A DNA stretch of 64,000 nucleotides from JAFAXD01 sp035472475 (GCA_035472475.1 DATIPA010000128.1:1-64000), one strand, 5' to 3'. Counted from the first letter of the stretch, positions 25,222 through 34,224 are shown. The notes: generated by a model not told the origin, from the sequence alone. Numbers and translations are program-made.

Positions 25222-25238
25222 GCGCTGCACTGGCGCTC
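25220..25238. terminator. Short GC hairpin after the DUF4431-like gene
   Basis: GAGCGC (25220-25225) and GCGCTC (25233-25238) pair perfectly around a 7-base loop, right at the stop codon. There is no T-run, so termination is only suggested by position, between this gene and folE. Confidence 0.3.
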
Positions 25239-25303
25239 TCGCGTTGCGTTGCTAGCGGCCGGAACGTTTGCTCGGCTGCGCCGTTCCAAGTGTGAGCGAA
25301 GAC

Positions 25304-25966
25304 ATGAGCAAAGTCATCAAACTCAATCGGCGCCTCACCCGGCGAGCCGGCTCGCGCCCGCCGCCGAGGCCCAACCGGCCGTCCAGGTCGGACGCCGAGA
25401 ACGCGGTGCGTACCCTCATTCGCTGGGCCGGTGATGACCCGGATCGCGAGGGGCTGCGCGGCACGCCCGCACGGGCCGTGCGCGCCTACGAGGAGTGGTT
25501 CGCCGGATATGACGAGGATCCGCGGGATTATCTGAAAAGGACGTTCGAGGAAGTCGCGGGATATGACGAGATCGTGCTGCTCCGCGATATCCGCTTCGAG
25601 TCCTACTGCGAGCATCATCTGGCTCCCATCATCGGCCGCGCGCATATCGGCTACCTCCCGCATACACGCGTGGTCGGGATCTCGAAACTTGCGCGGCTCG
25701 TCGACGTTTACGCAAAGCGGCTGCAGATCCAGGAACGCATGACCGCCGAGATCGCCGGTTGCATCAGCAGCGTGCTTAAGCCCCTCGGCGTCGCCGTGGT
25801 GCTCGAGGCGACCCATCAATGCATGACCACCAGAGGCGTGCACAAATCGGGAGTAACGATGGTGACCAGCCGAATGCTCGGCGTGTTCCGCACGCACCCC
25901 GAAACCCGGCAGGAATTTCTCGCCGCGCTCAATCTGAAGGAACGCGACGGCGGCATCGGCACCTGA
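25304..25966 (+). CDS. folE: GTP cyclohydrolase I
   Basis: Zinc enzyme opening GTP to 7,8-dihydroneopterin triphosphate, the first step of folate (and queuosine-type) synthesis. The 220-residue protein has the zinc ligands Cys and His in ESYCEHHLAP and the second Cys in THQCMTTRGVHK, both intact. The segments VVGISKLARLV and QERMTAEIA are family standard. The N-terminal 25 residues are a variable basic stretch. ATG at 25304 (MSKVIKLNRRL) is preferred; a longer frame starts at 25268. No other folate gene is adjacent. Confidence 0.96.
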   Translation: MSKVIKLNRRLTRRAGSRPPPRPNRPSRSDAENAVRTLIRWAGDDPDREGLRGTPARAVRAYEEWFAGYDEDPRDYLKRTFEEVAGYDEIVLLRDIRFESYCEHHLAPIIGRAHIGYLPHTRVVGISKLARLVDVYAKRLQIQERMTAEIAGCISSVLKPLGVAVVLEATHQCMTTRGVHKSGVTMVTSRMLGVFRTHPETRQEFLAALNLKERDGGIGT

Positions 25967-26094
25967 GATCGGCCTTCATGGGCATCGTCACGGTGGCTCG
26001 CCGAGCAGGCGCAGCCCGCGAGAAGGTGGCCTGTGGAACAACCGCATGATGCAATGAGTTATTGGTAGTGCCGGGGCGGAAGCAGAGGCTACGC

Positions 26095-26289
26095 ATGCCA
26101 CGCAAATATTCTCCAAGCGCATCGAAGGATGTCGAACGCGCGATGCGGCGGCGCAAGACAGGGACGCTCAAAAGCGGCAAGGGCGGTCGCGGCGGGACGG
26201 TCAAGAGCCGCAAGCAGGCGATTGCGATCGGTCTGTCCGAGGCGCGCAAGAAGGGCAAGAAGGTGCCGAAGCGGCGAGCCTCAAAATAG
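26095..26289 (+). CDS. Small basic DUF6496-like protein
   Basis: A 64-residue Lys/Arg-rich protein. It opens MPRKYSPSASKDVERAMR, followed by a Gly/Lys loop (KSGKGGRGG), then KQAIAIGLSEARKKGKK. This is the pattern of the DUF6496 group of very basic small proteins of unknown, possibly nucleic-acid-binding, function. ATG at 26095 is set by AGAGG upstream. It stands alone between folE and the convergent cytochrome gene. Confidence 0.7.
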   Translation: MPRKYSPSASKDVERAMRRRKTGTLKSGKGGRGGTVKSRKQAIAIGLSEARKKGKKVPKRRASK

Positions 26290-26318
26290 GCCGCGTCGTG
26301 GTGCTGCGTTGTGTTGGC

Positions 26319-26864
26319 CTACCGCTTGACGGCCAGCATGCGCGTGAGCACGTCATTGTGCTTAATCAGGTGATGGCGCAAGGCGCCAAGCACGTGGACC
26401 ACGATCAGGGCGGCAAGCAAGTAAGCGATGATCTTGTGCGAGTCCTCGAACAGCTCGTGCATCGCACGATCTTGGCTCTGGTAGATCGCCGGCAGCGCGA
26501 TGCCGAGCAGGTCGCGGGTGAGCGGGTTGCGGAATGTGCCAGCAAGCGCCCAGCCGGTGAGTGCGCCGGCAAGCATCAAAACATAAAGGGCGATGTGCGC
26601 TGCCCTGGCCGCGTATCGCTCCCAAGCCTGCCCCTCTAATGCCGGCACGGGATTGATCCAGCGCCACAGCAGCCGCAGGATCAGGAGCGCTAGAAAATCA
26701 TAGCCCAGAGCAGCATGCAGGCCGTAGTTCGCCAGCCGATCCGGCCGCGGTGCAAGATGCGTCATCCACCATCCATGGGCGAGGAGAACGACAATCAGGA
26801 CAGCGCCGAGCCAATGCAGCGCGATTGCGGGCCAGCCCCAGGCGGCCGATGAATTACGAATCAT
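26319..26864 (-). CDS. Cytochrome b561-type membrane protein
   Basis: A 181-residue four-helix di-heme cytochrome. Candidate heme His residues are in IALHWLGAV (helix 1), YGLHAALGY (helix 2 start) and DSHKIIAYL plus VVHVLGALRHH (helix 4). The length matches the bacterial CybB group, which moves electrons between quinol and periplasmic acceptors such as superoxide. No partner YceI-like protein is nearby. It reads leftward, converging on the DUF6496-like gene. The solute-receptor gene begins the next leftward set, about 26 bp to the right. Confidence 0.88.
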   Translation of the reverse strand: MIRNSSAAWGWPAIALHWLGAVLIVVLLAHGWWMTHLAPRPDRLANYGLHAALGYDFLALLILRLLWRWINPVPALEGQAWERYAARAAHIALYVLMLAGALTGWALAGTFRNPLTRDLLGIALPAIYQSQDRAMHELFEDSHKIIAYLLAALIVVHVLGALRHHLIKHNDVLTRMLAVKR

Positions 26865-26890
26865 GCGCGACCCCGTGAATCAGATCGGAC

Positions 26891-27868
26891 CTAATCGACC
26901 TTGATTCCGGCGGAATTGGACAGGTCGGTCCATTTGGCAAGCTCGCCTGCTATGAAGGCCGCGAATTGCTGCGGCGTCTCAGTCGCGGGCCGAGCGCCGA
27001 GATTGGCCAGCGCAGTCTGCATGTCGGGCGTGCGCAAGGCCGCATTGATGACGCGGTTGAGCTTGTCGATGATGTCCATCGGCGTTGCGGCCGGCGCCAC
27101 CACCCCGAAGAAGCTCGTCACCTCGTAGTCCGGAATGCCCGCTTCGATCATGGTCGGCAGGTCCGGGAAGTCGGTCTGCCGCGTACGGCTGGTAACCGCC
27201 AGCGCGCGCAGCCGTCGGTCCAGCACCAACGGGCGCACCACTGTCACATTGTCGATCGCAAACTGCACCTGGCCACCGACGACGGCCGTCATTGCCTCGG
27301 CGCCGCTCTTATAGTGCACGATCGCAAAATCGATGCCGGTGCGTGCCTTGAGCAGCTCGCCCGAAAGGTGCGTAAGGTTGCCGGCGCCGACGGCAGCGTA
27401 ATCGAGCTTGCCGGGGTTGGCCTTGGCGTACGCAATGAGTTCAGCGACCGTCTTCGCGGCAAACGCCGGCGTGACCACCAGTAACTGATAGGAGTCCGTC
27501 AGCTTGGCGATTGGCGCAAAATTCTTCACTGGATCGTAGCCGGCGTTCTTGGAGACCGCCGGAATGTTGGCAAGCGTCGCGGTGTTGCCCAACATCAGCG
27601 TGTAGCCGTCGGGCGGAGCTGCTGCGACCGCGCGCGCGCCGCCCGCGCCGCCGCGATTGTCGACGATCACCGGCTCGCCGAGCGATTGCTGCAGTCGATC
27701 TGCGATCAGCCGTGCCAGCACATCGGTCGGCCCGCCGGGCCCGGCCGGCACGATGAGGTGGATGGTGCGATCCGGCCAAGTTTGCGCGTTCCCTGTAGCA
27801 GGCGTTGCGCAGATCACGGCAACGACCGCCGCCGTAAGGCGTGTCGCGACGGCGCGAGGGATTTTCAT
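26891..27868 (-). CDS. Tripartite tricarboxylate transporter receptor (Bug family)
   Basis: A 325-residue second Bug/TctC receptor. The signal peptide ends near ATGNAQ. Motifs seen are WPDRTIHLIVPAGPGGPTDV, VIVDNRGGAGG, PPDGYTLMLGN and the C-lobe segment FAIDNVTVVRPLV. It differs strongly from the receptor at 19982, so the two bind different ligands. Again there are no membrane subunits nearby. ATG at 27868 is chosen, giving a normal signal sequence; the longer frame to 27922 overlaps ispG. It follows ispG by 22 bp, perhaps by chance. Confidence 0.9.
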   Translation of the reverse strand: MKIPRAVATRLTAAVVAVICATPATGNAQTWPDRTIHLIVPAGPGGPTDVLARLIADRLQQSLGEPVIVDNRGGAGGARAVAAAPPDGYTLMLGNTATLANIPAVSKNAGYDPVKNFAPIAKLTDSYQLLVVTPAFAAKTVAELIAYAKANPGKLDYAAVGAGNLTHLSGELLKARTGIDFAIVHYKSGAEAMTAVVGGQVQFAIDNVTVVRPLVLDRRLRALAVTSRTRQTDFPDLPTMIEAGIPDYEVTSFFGVVAPAATPMDIIDKLNRVINAALRTPDMQTALANLGARPATETPQQFAAFIAGELAKWTDLSNSAGIKVD

Positions 27869-27890
27869 CTGATCGCCGGTAACGCCGCGT

Positions 27891-29141
27891 TTACTCGGCG
27901 GCAGTGCGGGTGCCCTGACCAAACCGGCGCTCGATATAGTCGATCACCAGTTGCTTGAAATCGGCCGCCAGCGTCGGGCCCCGCAATGTCTTGGCCTTCT
28001 TGCCGTCGATGAAGACCGGTGCGGTCGGCTGCTCCCCGGTTCCGGGAAGCGAGATGCCGATGTCGGCGTGCTTGCTCTCGCCGGGCCCGTTCACGATGCA
28101 GCCCATCACGGCGACGTTGAGGCCCTCGACCCCCGGGTAACGGGTTTTCCAGGCCGGCATTTCATCGCGAATGAAATCCTGAATCTCGCGCGCGAGTTCC
28201 TGGAACGTGGTCGAGGTCGTTCGCCCGCAACCCGGGCAGGCGGCGACCAGCGGCACGAACACGCGAAAGCCCATGGTCTGCAGCAACTCCTGCGCGACCT
28301 TGACCTCGAGCGTGCGATCGCCGTTCGGCTCCGGGGTGAGCGAGACCCGGATGGTGTCGCCGATGCCCTGCTGCAGCAAAATACCCATTGCGGCCGAGGA
28401 GGCCACAATGCCCTTCGATCCCATGCCGGCCTCGGTGAGGCCGAGATGGATCGCGTAATCGGATCGCGCCGCGAGTTCCTGATAAACCGCGATCAGATCC
28501 TGCACCGCCGACACCTTGGCGGAGAGAATAATCTTGTGACGCGGCAGGCCGATTTCCTCAGCACGCTCCGCCGAGAGCAGCGCCGATTGCACCATGGCCT
28601 CGCGGGTCACCGCGCGCGCTTCGCGCGGGTTGGCCGTGCGCGCGTTCTCGTCCATCAGGCGGGTCAGCAATTCCTGATCGAGCGAGCCCCAGTTGGCGCC
28701 GATCCGCACCGGCTTGTCGTGCCGGATTGCCATCTCGATGATGGCCGAGAACTGCCGATCCTTCTTGTCCTTGAAGCCGACGTTACCGGGATTGATGCGA
28801 TATTTGTCGAGCGCCTCGGCGCACCTCGGGTGATCGGCGAGAAGCTTGTGGCCGATGTAGTGAAAGTCGCCGACGATCGGCACGTTGACGCCCATCTGGC
28901 CGAGCCGGTCCTTGATGTGCGGGACCGCGGCGGCGGCCTCGTCACGATCGACAGTGATGCGCACGAGCTCGGAACCGGCGCGGGCGAGCGCCGCTACCTG
29001 CCGGGCGGTGCTCTCAACGTCGGCGGTGTCGGTGTTGGTCATCGACTGAACGACGATCGGAGCGCCGCCACCGACCCTTACGCCTCCGACATTGACCGCT
29101 ATCGACTTGTGGCGCCCGGCGGGCGCGGCGTGATCCAACAT
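27891..29141 (-). CDS. ispG: 4-hydroxy-3-methylbut-2-en-1-yl diphosphate synthase (flavodoxin)
   Basis: Iron-sulfur enzyme of the MEP pathway converting the cyclic diphosphate MEcPP to HMBPP for isoprenoids. At 416 residues it has the N-terminal TIM-barrel (VQSMTNTDTADVEST) and the C-terminal [4Fe-4S] half. The two Cys of ACPGCGRTT and the Cys of VMGCIVNGPGE bind the cluster, and the Glu in that last motif is also conserved. ATG at 29141 is preceded by AGAGGA. No other isoprenoid gene is adjacent. Confidence 0.97.
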   Translation of the reverse strand: MLDHAAPAGRHKSIAVNVGGVRVGGGAPIVVQSMTNTDTADVESTARQVAALARAGSELVRITVDRDEAAAAVPHIKDRLGQMGVNVPIVGDFHYIGHKLLADHPRCAEALDKYRINPGNVGFKDKKDRQFSAIIEMAIRHDKPVRIGANWGSLDQELLTRLMDENARTANPREARAVTREAMVQSALLSAERAEEIGLPRHKIILSAKVSAVQDLIAVYQELAARSDYAIHLGLTEAGMGSKGIVASSAAMGILLQQGIGDTIRVSLTPEPNGDRTLEVKVAQELLQTMGFRVFVPLVAACPGCGRTTSTTFQELAREIQDFIRDEMPAWKTRYPGVEGLNVAVMGCIVNGPGESKHADIGISLPGTGEQPTAPVFIDGKKAKTLRGPTLAADFKQLVIDYIERRFGQGTRTAAE

Positions 29142-29251
29142 GCTCGATCCTCTGGCAGGCCTATGTAACGTCCGCGTGGCGGATTGACCAGAACGCGGGT
29201 GGCGGGCCTTCCATTCTTAGGAACCTAATCACAGAATTGGCTCGTTTTTCC

Positions 29252-30157
29252 TTACCGCGGGCGGTTGACGAGGGCGAGACCCACCAGCACCAGGACCACG
29301 GCGGCGCCGAACGCGAAGGTGAACGGCTCGTGCAGCAGCGTGCAGCCGGCCGCGACGCCGAACAGCGGCGTGAGGAAGGTGAAGGCCGATACACGCGTTG
29401 CAGCGAAGCGCTGGATGAACCAGAACCAGAACGGAAATGTGATCCCGACGACCAGGACCTGGTAGGCGAGCCACGACAACGCGACGCCGCCCGGCATCAC
29501 GTCGATGCGCTCATGCGCGAATGCCGCGACTGCCAGGATCGGCACTGAGACGGCGAGCTGATAGATCAGCGTCTTTTCCGGCGACACCCGACTGAGCCTG
29601 GATGCCTTGATGAGCAGCGTGGTTGCGCCCCAGGCAGCTCCCGCACCGATCAGCAAGAGATCGCCAAGGAGGGTCTGCGAATCAAGGCTTGGCTGCGGGA
29701 CCCCGATCGCGAACGCAAGCCCGACGAAACAGAGGACGAGTCCGAACCATTGCACGGGACCAAGCCGCTCTCCCGGCAGGACCAACGGCGCGCCAAGCGC
29801 GACGAAGAACGGCGCCGTGTAGAGGAACAGCGAGGCGCGACTTGCGCTGGTGTACTGCAGGCCCGCGAACACCAGCAGAAACTCGACGGCGAACAAGACG
29901 CCGGCAGCCACGCCCGCGGTCAGCGTCCTATCGCGTTGCGTGAGCCTGATCCCGCGCAACCAGATCCAGACCAGCACGATAAGGAGGCCGCCGCCGGTGC
30001 GGACCAGCGCCTGGGTGAATGGCGGGACCTCCGGCAACGCAAACTTGATCGCGACCTGATTAAGCCCCCATGACAGACATAGAACCGAAATAAGCGCGCT
30101 CGCCCCGGCGTCGAGCGGGCGCGAGTGCGAGCGCAGCGAGGATTGCGAAGTGGTCAT
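29252..30157 (-). CDS. EamA-family (DMT superfamily) transporter
   Basis: A 301-residue membrane protein with ten hydrophobic helices in two EamA repeats: one starts at LISVLCLSWGLNQVAIKF, the second around LGDLLLIGAGAAWGATTLLI. Members export amino acids or other small metabolites. ATG at 30157 (MTTSQSSLRS) is chosen; upstream codons overlap the regulator gene. It starts 20 bp after the Fur-family gene, so the two are likely one transcript. Any link with metal status is an inference only. Confidence 0.88.
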   Translation of the reverse strand: MTTSQSSLRSHSRPLDAGASALISVLCLSWGLNQVAIKFALPEVPPFTQALVRTGGGLLIVLVWIWLRGIRLTQRDRTLTAGVAAGVLFAVEFLLVFAGLQYTSASRASLFLYTAPFFVALGAPLVLPGERLGPVQWFGLVLCFVGLAFAIGVPQPSLDSQTLLGDLLLIGAGAAWGATTLLIKASRLSRVSPEKTLIYQLAVSVPILAVAAFAHERIDVMPGGVALSWLAYQVLVVGITFPFWFWFIQRFAATRVSAFTFLTPLFGVAAGCTLLHEPFTFAFGAAVVLVLVGLALVNRPR

Positions 30158-30177
30158 GAGCGGGTGCGATGCGCGGT

Positions 30178-30669
30178 TTAGCTGGATGACTTCGCCGCGC
30201 GGCTGCGGCAGTGCGCGCACAGACCGGTGATCTCGACAACCGACATTTTGGGGGTGAAGCCGGCGCTGCGCGCGGCAGCTGCGAGCGACTGGCCGACCGC
30301 GGTTCCCGGCGCCTCGCCGACCGCGCCGCAGCTTTCGCAGATCAGGAACGTGACCAGCGCACCGGTCCGATGATTGTTAACGCACGCCAGAAAGGCATTG
30401 CGGCTGGCAAGGCGATGCACCAGCCCAAGTGCAATAAGGAATTCGAGCGCGCGGTAAACCGTGATGGGCGCGAGCCGTGGGCCGCCAACCGTATCCATGA
30501 TGTCGTAGGCGCCGAGCGGCTTGTGGCTCGCCGCCAACGCTTCCAGCACCTTGCGACGGATCGGAGTAAGCCGCTGCGCGGCTGCCGCGCAGACGTTCTC
30601 GGCATGCGAAATCGCGTCTGCGGCGCAACGCGCGTGATTGTGACGTGGATCGAGAAACACGGTGGGCAT
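30178..30669 (-). CDS. Fur-family regulator, Zur-like
   Basis: A 163-residue DNA-binding metal sensor. A winged-helix N-terminal half (LTPIRRKVLEALAAS, then PITVYRALEFL) is followed by a dimerisation domain. A structural zinc site is visible as CESC (Cys111, Cys114) and CAHC (Cys151, Cys154), the arrangement common in Zur. His-rich N-terminal residues (PRHNHARC) may add ligands. I favour Zur over Fur or PerR, but this is from motif style only. The start codon lies inside an inverted repeat. The EamA transporter follows in the same direction. Confidence 0.85.
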   Translation of the reverse strand: MPTVFLDPRHNHARCAADAISHAENVCAAAAQRLTPIRRKVLEALAASHKPLGAYDIMDTVGGPRLAPITVYRALEFLIALGLVHRLASRNAFLACVNNHRTGALVTFLICESCGAVGEAPGTAVGQSLAAAARSAGFTPKMSVVEITGLCAHCRSRAAKSSS

Positions 30670-30691
30670 GCACGCAATCTAGAGCATGCCC
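30664..30691. promoter_or_regulatory. Inverted repeat over the start of the Zur-like gene
   Basis: GGGCATGC (30664-30671) and GCATGCCC (30684-30691) are exact inverted arms 12 bases apart. The left arm covers the ATG of the regulator. It could be an autoregulatory operator or an mRNA hairpin masking the start. It does not resemble the AT-rich Zur boxes known elsewhere. Confidence 0.3.
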
Positions 30692-30908
30692 CGCACGCGT
30701 GGGAACCCGTTTGCGAAAGCCACCCGCGCAGCGAAAGCAATAAAGCGCGCCCCGGTGCCGGCGTGGTCCAAGGTACGCCGCCCTTCTTAGGCGGGTCATG
30801 TTTCAAAAACGTGACGCCTAAAAACCGTTGCACCGCAGCAAAGCCGGAGGCATGGTCCGCCCGCAAGATGCCCCGCCCGAGCACCGGGCCAAAATTCAGG
30901 ATCCAGTC

Positions 30909-31691
30909 ATGCTCAAAGGAAAGACCGCCGTCGTCACTGGCTCGACCTCCGGCATCGGCCTCGGCATCGCCCGCATCTTCGCGAAGGATGGCGCCAATGT
31001 GGTGATCAACGGGTTTGGCGACAAAGTCGCGATCGAAAAGGAGCGCGCCGCGATCGAGAAGGAGTTCGGCGTGAAGGCGACCTATTCGGCGGCTGACATG
31101 ACCAAGCCGGCGGAGATCGCCGACATGATCAAGACCGCCGAGAAGACCTTCGGCTCCGTCGATGTCCTGGTCAACAACGCCGGCATCCAGCACGTTGATC
31201 CGATCGAGAATTTTCCAATCGAGAAATGGGACCAGATCATCGCGATCAATCTCTCGTCCGCGTTCCACGCGTGCCGCGCGGCGGTACCCGGCATGAAGGC
31301 GCGAAAGTGGGGCCGCATCGTCAACACCGCCTCGGCGCATTCGCTGGTCGCCTCCCCCTTCAAGGTCGCTTATGTGTCGGCCAAGCACGGGATCGCCGGC
31401 CTTACCAAGACGGTCGCACTCGAGGTCGCGACGTTCGGCGTCACCTGCAACTGCATCAGCCCGGGCTACGTCTGGACTCCGCTCGTCGAACACCAGATCC
31501 CCGACACCATGAAGGCGCGCCATATGACGGCGGAGCAGGTGAAGCGCGACGTGCTGTTGGCGGCGCAGCCGACCAAGGAGTTCGTCACCATCGATCAAGT
31601 AGCGGCGCTCGCGCTGTTCCTCGCGAGCGATGCGGCCGCCAGCATTACGGGCTCCAACTACACGATCGACGGCGGCTGGACCGCGGAATAG
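30909..31691 (+). CDS. Short-chain dehydrogenase, 3-hydroxybutyrate dehydrogenase type
   Basis: A 260-residue NAD-dependent classical SDR. It has the cofactor motif TGSTSGIGLGIA, the NNAGIQHVDPIE loop, the catalytic Ser in TASAHSLVASP and the YVSAKHG motif (Tyr-x-x-x-Lys). The NAGIQHV and CISPGYVWTPLVE segments are typical of D-3-hydroxybutyrate dehydrogenases, which oxidise 3-hydroxybutyrate to acetoacetate during polyhydroxybutyrate use. ATG at 30909 has AGGA eight bases before it. A patatin-like gene follows 27 bp later. The pair may act together on storage or membrane lipid, a tentative idea. Confidence 0.88.
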   Translation: MLKGKTAVVTGSTSGIGLGIARIFAKDGANVVINGFGDKVAIEKERAAIEKEFGVKATYSAADMTKPAEIADMIKTAEKTFGSVDVLVNNAGIQHVDPIENFPIEKWDQIIAINLSSAFHACRAAVPGMKARKWGRIVNTASAHSLVASPFKVAYVSAKHGIAGLTKTVALEVATFGVTCNCISPGYVWTPLVEHQIPDTMKARHMTAEQVKRDVLLAAQPTKEFVTIDQVAALALFLASDAAASITGSNYTIDGGWTAE

Positions 31692-31718
31692 CGGAGAGCG
31701 ATCGCGCCGCGCGGCTTT

Positions 31719-32804
31719 ATGGCCACCCCAGGCTGGTTGTCGAACCTGATCCCCGGCCGGACAGGAACAACCATAAAGAAGATCAACCTCGCGCTGCAGG
31801 GTGGAGGCGCGCACGGCGCCTTCACCTGGGGCGTGCTCGACCATCTGCTTTCGGACGGGCGGCTTGCGATTGAAGGCATTTCGGGCGCTTCGGCCGGCGC
31901 CATGAACGCCATCATGCTGGCGGACGGGCTCGCGCGCGGCGGACCCGAGGAGGCGCAAAAACGCCTCGCCGAGTTTTGGCGCGCAGCCAGTCTCGGCGGC
32001 AATCTTCCGCCCCTGCAGCGCGCGGTGGTCGACCGCATGCTGTGGTTTCTACCGGTTGAAGGCGTGCCGATGCTTGCTTGGCTTGACGCGCTCTCGCAGC
32101 TTTATTCGCCCTACGACGTCAATCCGCTCAATATCAATCCGCTGCGCGACCTGATCGAGCGGTTCGTCGATTTCGAAGCGGTGCGTAACTGCGAAGCGCT
32201 GCAGCTCTTCGTTACGGCCACCAATGTCCATACCGGCCGCCTGCACGTGTTTTCGCGCAAAAAAATCTCGGCCCAGGCGATCATGGCGTCGGCCTGCCTG
32301 CCGAACCTGTTTCGCGCGGTCGAGATCGACGGCGTGCCGTACTGGGATGGTGGTTACCTCGGTAATCCCGTGATCTTCCCGTTTTTTCGTACGACCGACA
32401 CCGAGGACGTCCTGGTGGTGCAGATCAACCCGCTGGTGCGGCACTCGGTCCCAACGTCGGCGCAGGAAATCATGAACCGCGTGAACGAGATCACGTTCAA
32501 TTCCTCCTTGCTCGACGAATTTCGCGCCATCGAATTCGTCGGCCGCCTGATCGATCAGCGCCGCCTGCCCCGCGGCAAAGGTCCCGGCCAATACCGACGC
32601 ATCAACGTACACCGCATCGTGCTTGACAGCGAAGGCAAGGCTTTCACTGCGGCCAGCAAGCTCTCCAACGACTACGAGTTCTTTGAGATGCTGCGTGACA
32701 ACGGGCGGCGCGCTGCGCGCCGATTCCTGGACGAGCATTTCGACGACATCGGCGTGAAGAGCACGGTCGACCTGCGCACCGAAGTACCGGCTGTGGTGGA
32801 GTAA
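31719..32804 (+). CDS. Patatin-like phospholipase / esterase
   Basis: A 361-residue patatin-fold lipid acyl hydrolase with a Ser-Asp dyad. It has the oxyanion GGGAHGAF motif, the nucleophile in GASAGAMN and the Asp in WDGGYLGNP. The C-terminal 120 residues are helical. No signal peptide is seen, so it acts in the cytosol or at the inner face of the membrane. In this group it often lies next to 3-hydroxybutyrate dehydrogenase, as here (27 bp). This may point to polyhydroxyalkanoate or lipid turnover. The substrate is not proven. Confidence 0.88.
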   Translation: MATPGWLSNLIPGRTGTTIKKINLALQGGGAHGAFTWGVLDHLLSDGRLAIEGISGASAGAMNAIMLADGLARGGPEEAQKRLAEFWRAASLGGNLPPLQRAVVDRMLWFLPVEGVPMLAWLDALSQLYSPYDVNPLNINPLRDLIERFVDFEAVRNCEALQLFVTATNVHTGRLHVFSRKKISAQAIMASACLPNLFRAVEIDGVPYWDGGYLGNPVIFPFFRTTDTEDVLVVQINPLVRHSVPTSAQEIMNRVNEITFNSSLLDEFRAIEFVGRLIDQRRLPRGKGPGQYRRINVHRIVLDSEGKAFTAASKLSNDYEFFEMLRDNGRRAARRFLDEHFDDIGVKSTVDLRTEVPAVVE

Positions 32805-32866
32805 CGAGTTTTCCACGACGCCTGTGGACCGGGTGCAGCGGCCGCCCAATCGCGATACGCTAACAC

Positions 32867-33421
32867 ATGACTGGGTCCCTGATGACAGCGGAGGTCGGAT
32901 CGACTGCGCTCGAGATTATCGTCGCCGACATCACCACGCTTCCGGTCGACGCGGTGGTGAATGCGGCGAACCGCTCGCTGCTCGGCGGCGGCGGCGTTGA
33001 CGGCGCGATCCACCGCGCCGCCGGCCCCAAACTGTTGGAGGAATGCCGGACATTGGGCGGATGCGACACCGGCGACGCCAAGATCACCGGCGGTTACGCG
33101 TTACCGGCCAAGCACGTGATTCACGCGGTCGGGCCAGTGTGGAACGGCGGTCGTGCGGGTGAGGAAGACCTGCTGGCATCTTGCTACCGCAGCGCGATCG
33201 CGCTGGCGCATCAGCATGAGCTTGCATCGCTCGCCTTTCCGGCGATCTCGACCGGCGTTTATCGCTTCCCGCCCGATATCGCGGCGCGCATCGCGGTCGG
33301 CACCGTGGTGTCGGAAATTTCCGCCGTGCCGACGTCGCTCGGCCGCGTGGTGTTCTGCTGCTTCGCCAAGATCTCCGCCGAACATCACATCGCGGCGTTC
33401 GGCGAGCTCGGGTTGGGGTGA
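32867..33421 (+). CDS. Macrodomain protein, O-acetyl-ADP-ribose deacetylase type
   Basis: A 184-residue stand-alone macrodomain of the MacroD/YmdB group. The ADP-ribose-binding motifs are VNAANRSLLGGGGVDGAIH (Asn, Asp and the Gly loop) and the later ISTGVYRFPPDIAA. These enzymes remove acetyl from O-acetyl-ADP-ribose or ADP-ribose from acidic residues. ATG 32867 and ATG 32882 are both possible, with no strong ribosome site for either. It converges on the lactonase gene with 7 bp between stops. Confidence 0.9.
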   Translation: MTGSLMTAEVGSTALEIIVADITTLPVDAVVNAANRSLLGGGGVDGAIHRAAGPKLLEECRTLGGCDTGDAKITGGYALPAKHVIHAVGPVWNGGRAGEEDLLASCYRSAIALAHQHELASLAFPAISTGVYRFPPDIAARIAVGTVVSEISAVPTSLGRVVFCCFAKISAEHHIAAFGELGLG

Positions 33422-33428
33422 GTCAATC

Positions 33429-34223
33429 TCAGTCCTTGGGTTCCGCGTCGAGCCGGACGATCCAGCCTTCGAGCCCGGGCTTCGCGGCCGGATAGCGCTT
33501 GAGCACGATCGGATCGTGCCCCGGCACGACGTGTCGCGGCGAGGCCGCAAGCTTGCGGAGACGGCCATAGCCTTCCAGCGTCTCGGCAACGTTATAAACG
33601 GTCGGGAAAACCCGGCCGCCATCGAGGTGAGCGTAGAGGTGCGCGGCGTCGGCCGCGAGCACGACGGGGCCGAGTCGTGTGTCGACTCGCACGCTCTGCA
33701 GGCCTTTGGTGTGGCCGCCGATATGGTGCACGCTGACACCGGGGGCAATCAGATCGTCGCCGTCGTGAAACTCGACCCGGCCCGCGAATACCTTGCGCAC
33801 CATCGCAACCACATAGTCGGGCTCGAACGAGCTTCGGATCGCCCTGTGGCACATCGCGCGTCCGGTTGCGTATTCCATTTCGCGGTCCTGCAGGTGATAG
33901 CGCGCCCGCGGAAACAGATCGTAGTTGCCGCTGTGATCGTAGTGCAGATGGCTGACGATGATGGTTGCGACGTTCCCGGGATCGATGCCGATCGCAGCAA
34001 GACCATCCACGACCGGCTTCACGGTCTGGCGGCCGCGGCGCGTGCCGACTGCTGGATCGAAGCCGGTATCGACCAGAATGGTGCGCACCTCGCCGACAAT
34101 CGCCCAGACGAAGTAGTCGAGTGGCATGTCGACGTCGTGGGGATCGCCGCCGAGAAAATTCTCCGACGCTTTGCGCGGATGGTGACCGTAGCGAATGGCG
34201 TAGATCTCGTAGGTGTCGCCCAT
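33429..34223 (-). CDS. Metallo-beta-lactamase fold lactonase (AHL-lactonase-like)
   Basis: A 264-residue zinc hydrolase. The HxHxDH motif is IVSHLHYDHSGN, with further ligands His in GGHTKGLQSV, Asp in LAADAAHLY and His in VVPGHDP. This matches the AiiA/AHL-lactonase group, which opens lactone rings. The natural lactone may be a catabolic intermediate rather than a quorum signal. ATG at 34223 lies one base after the TAG of the dehydrogenase gene, so translation is coupled. A longer frame upstream is only overlap. Confidence 0.85.
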   Translation of the reverse strand: MGDTYEIYAIRYGHHPRKASENFLGGDPHDVDMPLDYFVWAIVGEVRTILVDTGFDPAVGTRRGRQTVKPVVDGLAAIGIDPGNVATIIVSHLHYDHSGNYDLFPRARYHLQDREMEYATGRAMCHRAIRSSFEPDYVVAMVRKVFAGRVEFHDGDDLIAPGVSVHHIGGHTKGLQSVRVDTRLGPVVLAADAAHLYAHLDGGRVFPTVYNVAETLEGYGRLRKLAASPRHVVPGHDPIVLKRYPAAKPGLEGWIVRLDAEPKD

Positions 34224-34224
34224 G

